From Staphylothermus sp. (GTDB lineage Archaea > Thermoproteota > Thermoprotei_A > Sulfolobales > Desulfurococcaceae), in contig JAGHDU010000254.1 of NCBI GenBank assembly GCA_021159785.1, forward strand, positions 1 through 8,505: DNA of 8,505 nucleotides. Reading direction: 5' to 3'. A program made the position numbers and the translations under genes. Shown here piece after piece: positions 6,151 to 8,505 of the stretch. The notes beneath the pieces are model-generated. The model worked only from the letters and a program-made list of their open reading frames with translations. It was not told the DNA's origin and ran no database searches. How positions within the stretch are numbered: position 1 is the stretch's first letter; each line of letters starts with the position of its first letter.

Positions 6151-8505
6151 TCATACTTGGAATTAGGTTAAAAAACATAAGAAGCTATACAGACAAATCA
6201 GTAGTTTTCCCATCCAAAGGAGTCACAGTAATATATGGTGATGTTGGAACAGGAAAATCAACGATACTAACAAGCATAGCATATGCATTGTTCGGTCAAC
6301 CAAGGAGAGCACCCTCGAATCCCTTGGAGAGATATGCTTATCCAAAAGCAGAGGATCTCCTAAGAGTAGGGACTAGGGAAGGCTCTGTAAGGCTATTGAT
6401 TAGACAAGGTAAAAAACTCATACTTGTGGAGAGAAAATTAAGAAGAGAAGCTTCCGGTTCCGTTAGAGATCCTGGTGGCTCAATAACTGTATATGAACAA
6501 ACCGAAGAAGAAGGAGAGAAAAAACTAAAACTAGTAGAGAGTAGAGCATATACATCGACAGAACTCAAGAAAAGAATCATGGAGCTACTAGGTATACCTG
6601 AAACGATTACAAAGGAAAAACCATTAATATTCACAAACGCTATCTATGTACCTCAATTCAGTGTACACGATATAATTAATCTTAGCAAAGACGATAGAAC
6701 ACTCCTCATAAACACAGCATTAAACATAAACAAATACACTTATGCAAAAAAGAACATTGAAGAACTAGCAGGTGGAAAAAGAAGCATCATCGGTTCCAGA
6801 ATAGAAAATCTAAGAAGAGAAGAAAAAACACTAGAGGCATGGATCAAAACAATAAATGTCGATGAATTAAAAAGAGAAGCTGAAAAACTCAAGAATCAAA
6901 ACATAGAATTATCAGAACGGAAAAAATCACTGGAAGATAAAATTGCTATACTAAAACAAGAAATTGAAGAGCTTGAGAAAAACATAGATGAAGTACTTTC
7001 TAAGAAAGAAGAAGTAGAAGGCCAATTGGCCATTATACAGAACATCAAGCGAGAACTAGAAGAATCAAAACGAAGACTAAATGCATTATTACGAGAAATT
7101 AATATTGAGAATATAGAAGAATTACCAGAAAGAATAAAGAAGCTTGAAGATAAGAAAACCCAGATCGAGACACAACTCGAAAACCTTGAATCAAAAAGGA
7201 AAAGCTTAGAAAAAGAAATTGAAGACATAGAAAAGAAAGTTGATGATATAACTATTCAACTAGATAAATACAAAAGGGAGCTCCACTCACTAATAGGGGA
7301 GAAAACCAGCGAAGAAAGAACGTTGAGAAAAATCGAGAAGGAAATCAATGAAATAAATGACCTCATAAACAAGGGTATATGTCCAGTATGTCGTCAACAA
7401 ATAACTCATGAGCATGGATATACTCTTATAAAAGAAAAAGAAGATGAAAAGAACAAGGTAATCGAGAAAATAAAGGAATTAAACAAGAAGATCAAGGAAA
7501 TGCAGTCTAAGATCAATACTCTTGAAGATGAAAGAAAATCCTTGAAAAACATGTTTATAGAGAAAAGAAGAGAATTAAGCAAGATAGTCGAAGATATTCA
7601 AGTCCTCAATAAAGAAAAGTTAAGATTAGGAGAATTATTGATTAAAGCAAAGAACATTGATGAACTCTTAGCCAAGATCAAAGAATATACCGAGAGGATA
7701 GCAAATGAAAAAGAATACTTAGAAAAGAAAAAGGTTCTAGAAGAACAACTGAATAAGCTAAAACAGGATAAAAAACTAAAGGAAGATGAACTCGAAAACA
7801 TTAGAAACGAAATAGCCAAAATAGACAAGCAAATAACATCCAATAATACTAGAATTGATGAAATCAATAAAAGACTAAAAGAATATGAAGAAGTCAGTAA
7901 GAAACTATCGGAAGTTAAGAAACGGATAATGCTTCTCGAGAATATGGCAAAGTTCCTTTATGGATATGGTGGTAGAGGACCATTATACCAATTAATTAAT
8001 CTTGTTGAGGATAGAGTTAGGAGTATAGCATATGGTAAGTTCAGATCCCTATTTATCGAGTACTTCTTGAGACTAATGGAGGGTCACGAAATAATATCTG
8101 TAGACTTGGATCCTGAGTTTAAACCAGTTGTGAGAATAAGGACCGATAAAGGATCTGGTGAAATAACACAACCTAGTGGAGGACAATTAACGAGTGTAAG
8201 TCTAGCTTATAGACTCGCCCTCAACGCTGTTGCACGAGGAATGACGCCACAGCTTAGAAAAAGTACACTTATACTTGATGAACCAACCTATGGTTTTAGC
8301 CCGGAAAGAGTTGAAAAACTCAGGGAACTATTAATGGAAATCAGTAAGGGTGGTCAGAGACAAATAATTGTAGTAACACATGATAGAACCTTGGTATCTA
8401 TAGGAGACTGTAAAATAAGGCTATCAATCGATCCAAGACTAAATGAGACCAGCATAACATATGAAGAATGCATAATGTCCAATGAATACAAGGAATTCAT
8501 AGAAA
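6147..8505 (+). CDS. rad50: DNA double-strand break repair ATPase Rad50 (3' end beyond window)
   Basis: The frame is open for 786 full codons with no stop before the edge, so the C-terminus is missing, probably by only a short stretch. Rad50 is the SMC-like ATPase partner of Mre11; it clamps DNA ends and tethers them through a zinc hook. Visible in order are: N-terminal IRLKNIRSYTD at 6-16, Walker A GDVGTGKST at 31-39 (K37), Q-loop Q170 in YVPQFS, a Lys/Glu-rich coiled coil about 190-405, the zinc hook CPVC at 412-415, the returning coiled coil about 425-600, signature PSGGQ at 676-680, Walker B STLILDEPT (D711, E712) and the H-loop VTHD with H745. The central hook and even arms match the family plan. 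PSGGQ replaces LSGGE, and Walker A lacks the common NGAG form. The bacterial homologue is SbcC. The start TTG 6147 overlaps the herA stop, so the gene is the fourth in the operon. Confidence 0.92.
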   Translation, partial: MIILGIRLKNIRSYTDKSVVFPSKGVTVIYGDVGTGKSTILTSIAYALFGQPRRAPSNPLERYAYPKAEDLLRVGTREGSVRLLIRQGKKLILVERKLRREASGSVRDPGGSITVYEQTEEEGEKKLKLVESRAYTSTELKKRIMELLGIPETITKEKPLIFTNAIYVPQFSVHDIINLSKDDRTLLINTALNINKYTYAKKNIEELAGGKRSIIGSRIENLRREEKTLEAWIKTINVDELKREAEKLKNQNIELSERKKSLEDKIAILKQEIEELEKNIDEVLSKKEEVEGQLAIIQNIKRELEESKRRLNALLREINIENIEELPERIKKLEDKKTQIETQLENLESKRKSLEKEIEDIEKKVDDITIQLDKYKRELHSLIGEKTSEERTLRKIEKEINEINDLINKGICPVCRQQITHEHGYTLIKEKEDEKNKVIEKIKELNKKIKEMQSKINTLEDERKSLKNMFIEKRRELSKIVEDIQVLNKEKLRLGELLIKAKNIDELLAKIKEYTERIANEKEYLEKKKVLEEQLNKLKQDKKLKEDELENIRNEIAKIDKQITSNNTRIDEINKRLKEYEEVSKKLSEVKKRIMLLENMAKFLYGYGGRGPLYQLINLVEDRVRSIAYGKFRSLFIEYFLRLMEGHEIISVDLDPEFKPVVRIRTDKGSGEITQPSGGQLTSVSLAYRLALNAVARGMTPQLRKSTLILDEPTYGFSPERVEKLRELLMEISKGGQRQIIVVTHDRTLVSIGDCKIRLSIDPRLNETSITYEECIMSNEYKEFIE

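Noticed and set aside
6338..7867. Minus-strand open frames within rad50
   Set aside because: Their Ser/Phe-rich low-complexity products are the complement of Lys/Glu-rich coiled-coil codons, not genes.
6147..8505. SMC chromosome-condensation protein instead of Rad50
   Set aside because: The central CPVC zinc hook, the length and the mre11-nurA-herA context fit Rad50; SMC proteins have a globular hinge and are longer.

Overview
The window looks like chromosomal DNA from a hyperthermophilic crenarchaeon, most likely Desulfurococcales and perhaps Staphylothermus-like. The evidence is low G+C, Arg codons dominated by AGA/AGG, many TTG/GTG starts with GGTGA/GGAGG-type ribosome sites, TATA-like boxes just upstream of short leaders, and above all a linked HerA-NurA-Mre11-Rad50 set, which is an archaeal signature. 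The genus is inferred from composition and protein style, not from a database match. All genes lie on the + strand.

Layout. (1) Positions 1-666 hold the 3' part of a gene for a helix-turn-helix plus phosphoribosyltransferase protein of the PyrE-like/GfcR type, cut by the window edge. (2) Positions 667-884 are an A+T-rich spacer with five small perfect inverted repeats in a row and a TATA-like box. (3) Positions 885-1403 encode a small FMN nitroreductase-family protein. (4) Positions 1404-1532 are a spacer with a T-rich probable terminator and a candidate promoter. (5) From 1533 to the end of the window runs a tightly packed operon: mre11, nurA, herA and rad50. Rad50 is open at the right edge, with 786 codons visible and no stop.

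How the genes work together. Mre11-Rad50 recognises and trims DNA double-strand breaks. The HerA hexameric translocase with the NurA nuclease then resects the 5' strand so that RadA can load for homologous recombination. The genes overlap by 20 nt (mre11/nurA), are 6 nt apart (nurA/herA) and overlap by 4 nt (herA/rad50), and all four start at GTG or TTG, so translational coupling is likely. The order mre11-nurA-herA-rad50 differs from the herA-mre11-rad50-nurA order I recall for Sulfolobus and Pyrococcus.

What is unusual. The proteins are recognisable but depart from textbook motifs. Mre11 has GSHD where GNHD is usual. Rad50 has GDVGTGKST as Walker A and PSGGQ as signature motif, instead of NGAGKS-like and LSGGE. 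HerA has EEAP instead of EEAH at the Walker B end and a large extra segment between its Walker motifs. Together these suggest a divergent archaeal branch of the end-resection machinery. I do not see a wholly new system, CRISPR array, tRNA, rRNA or mobile element.
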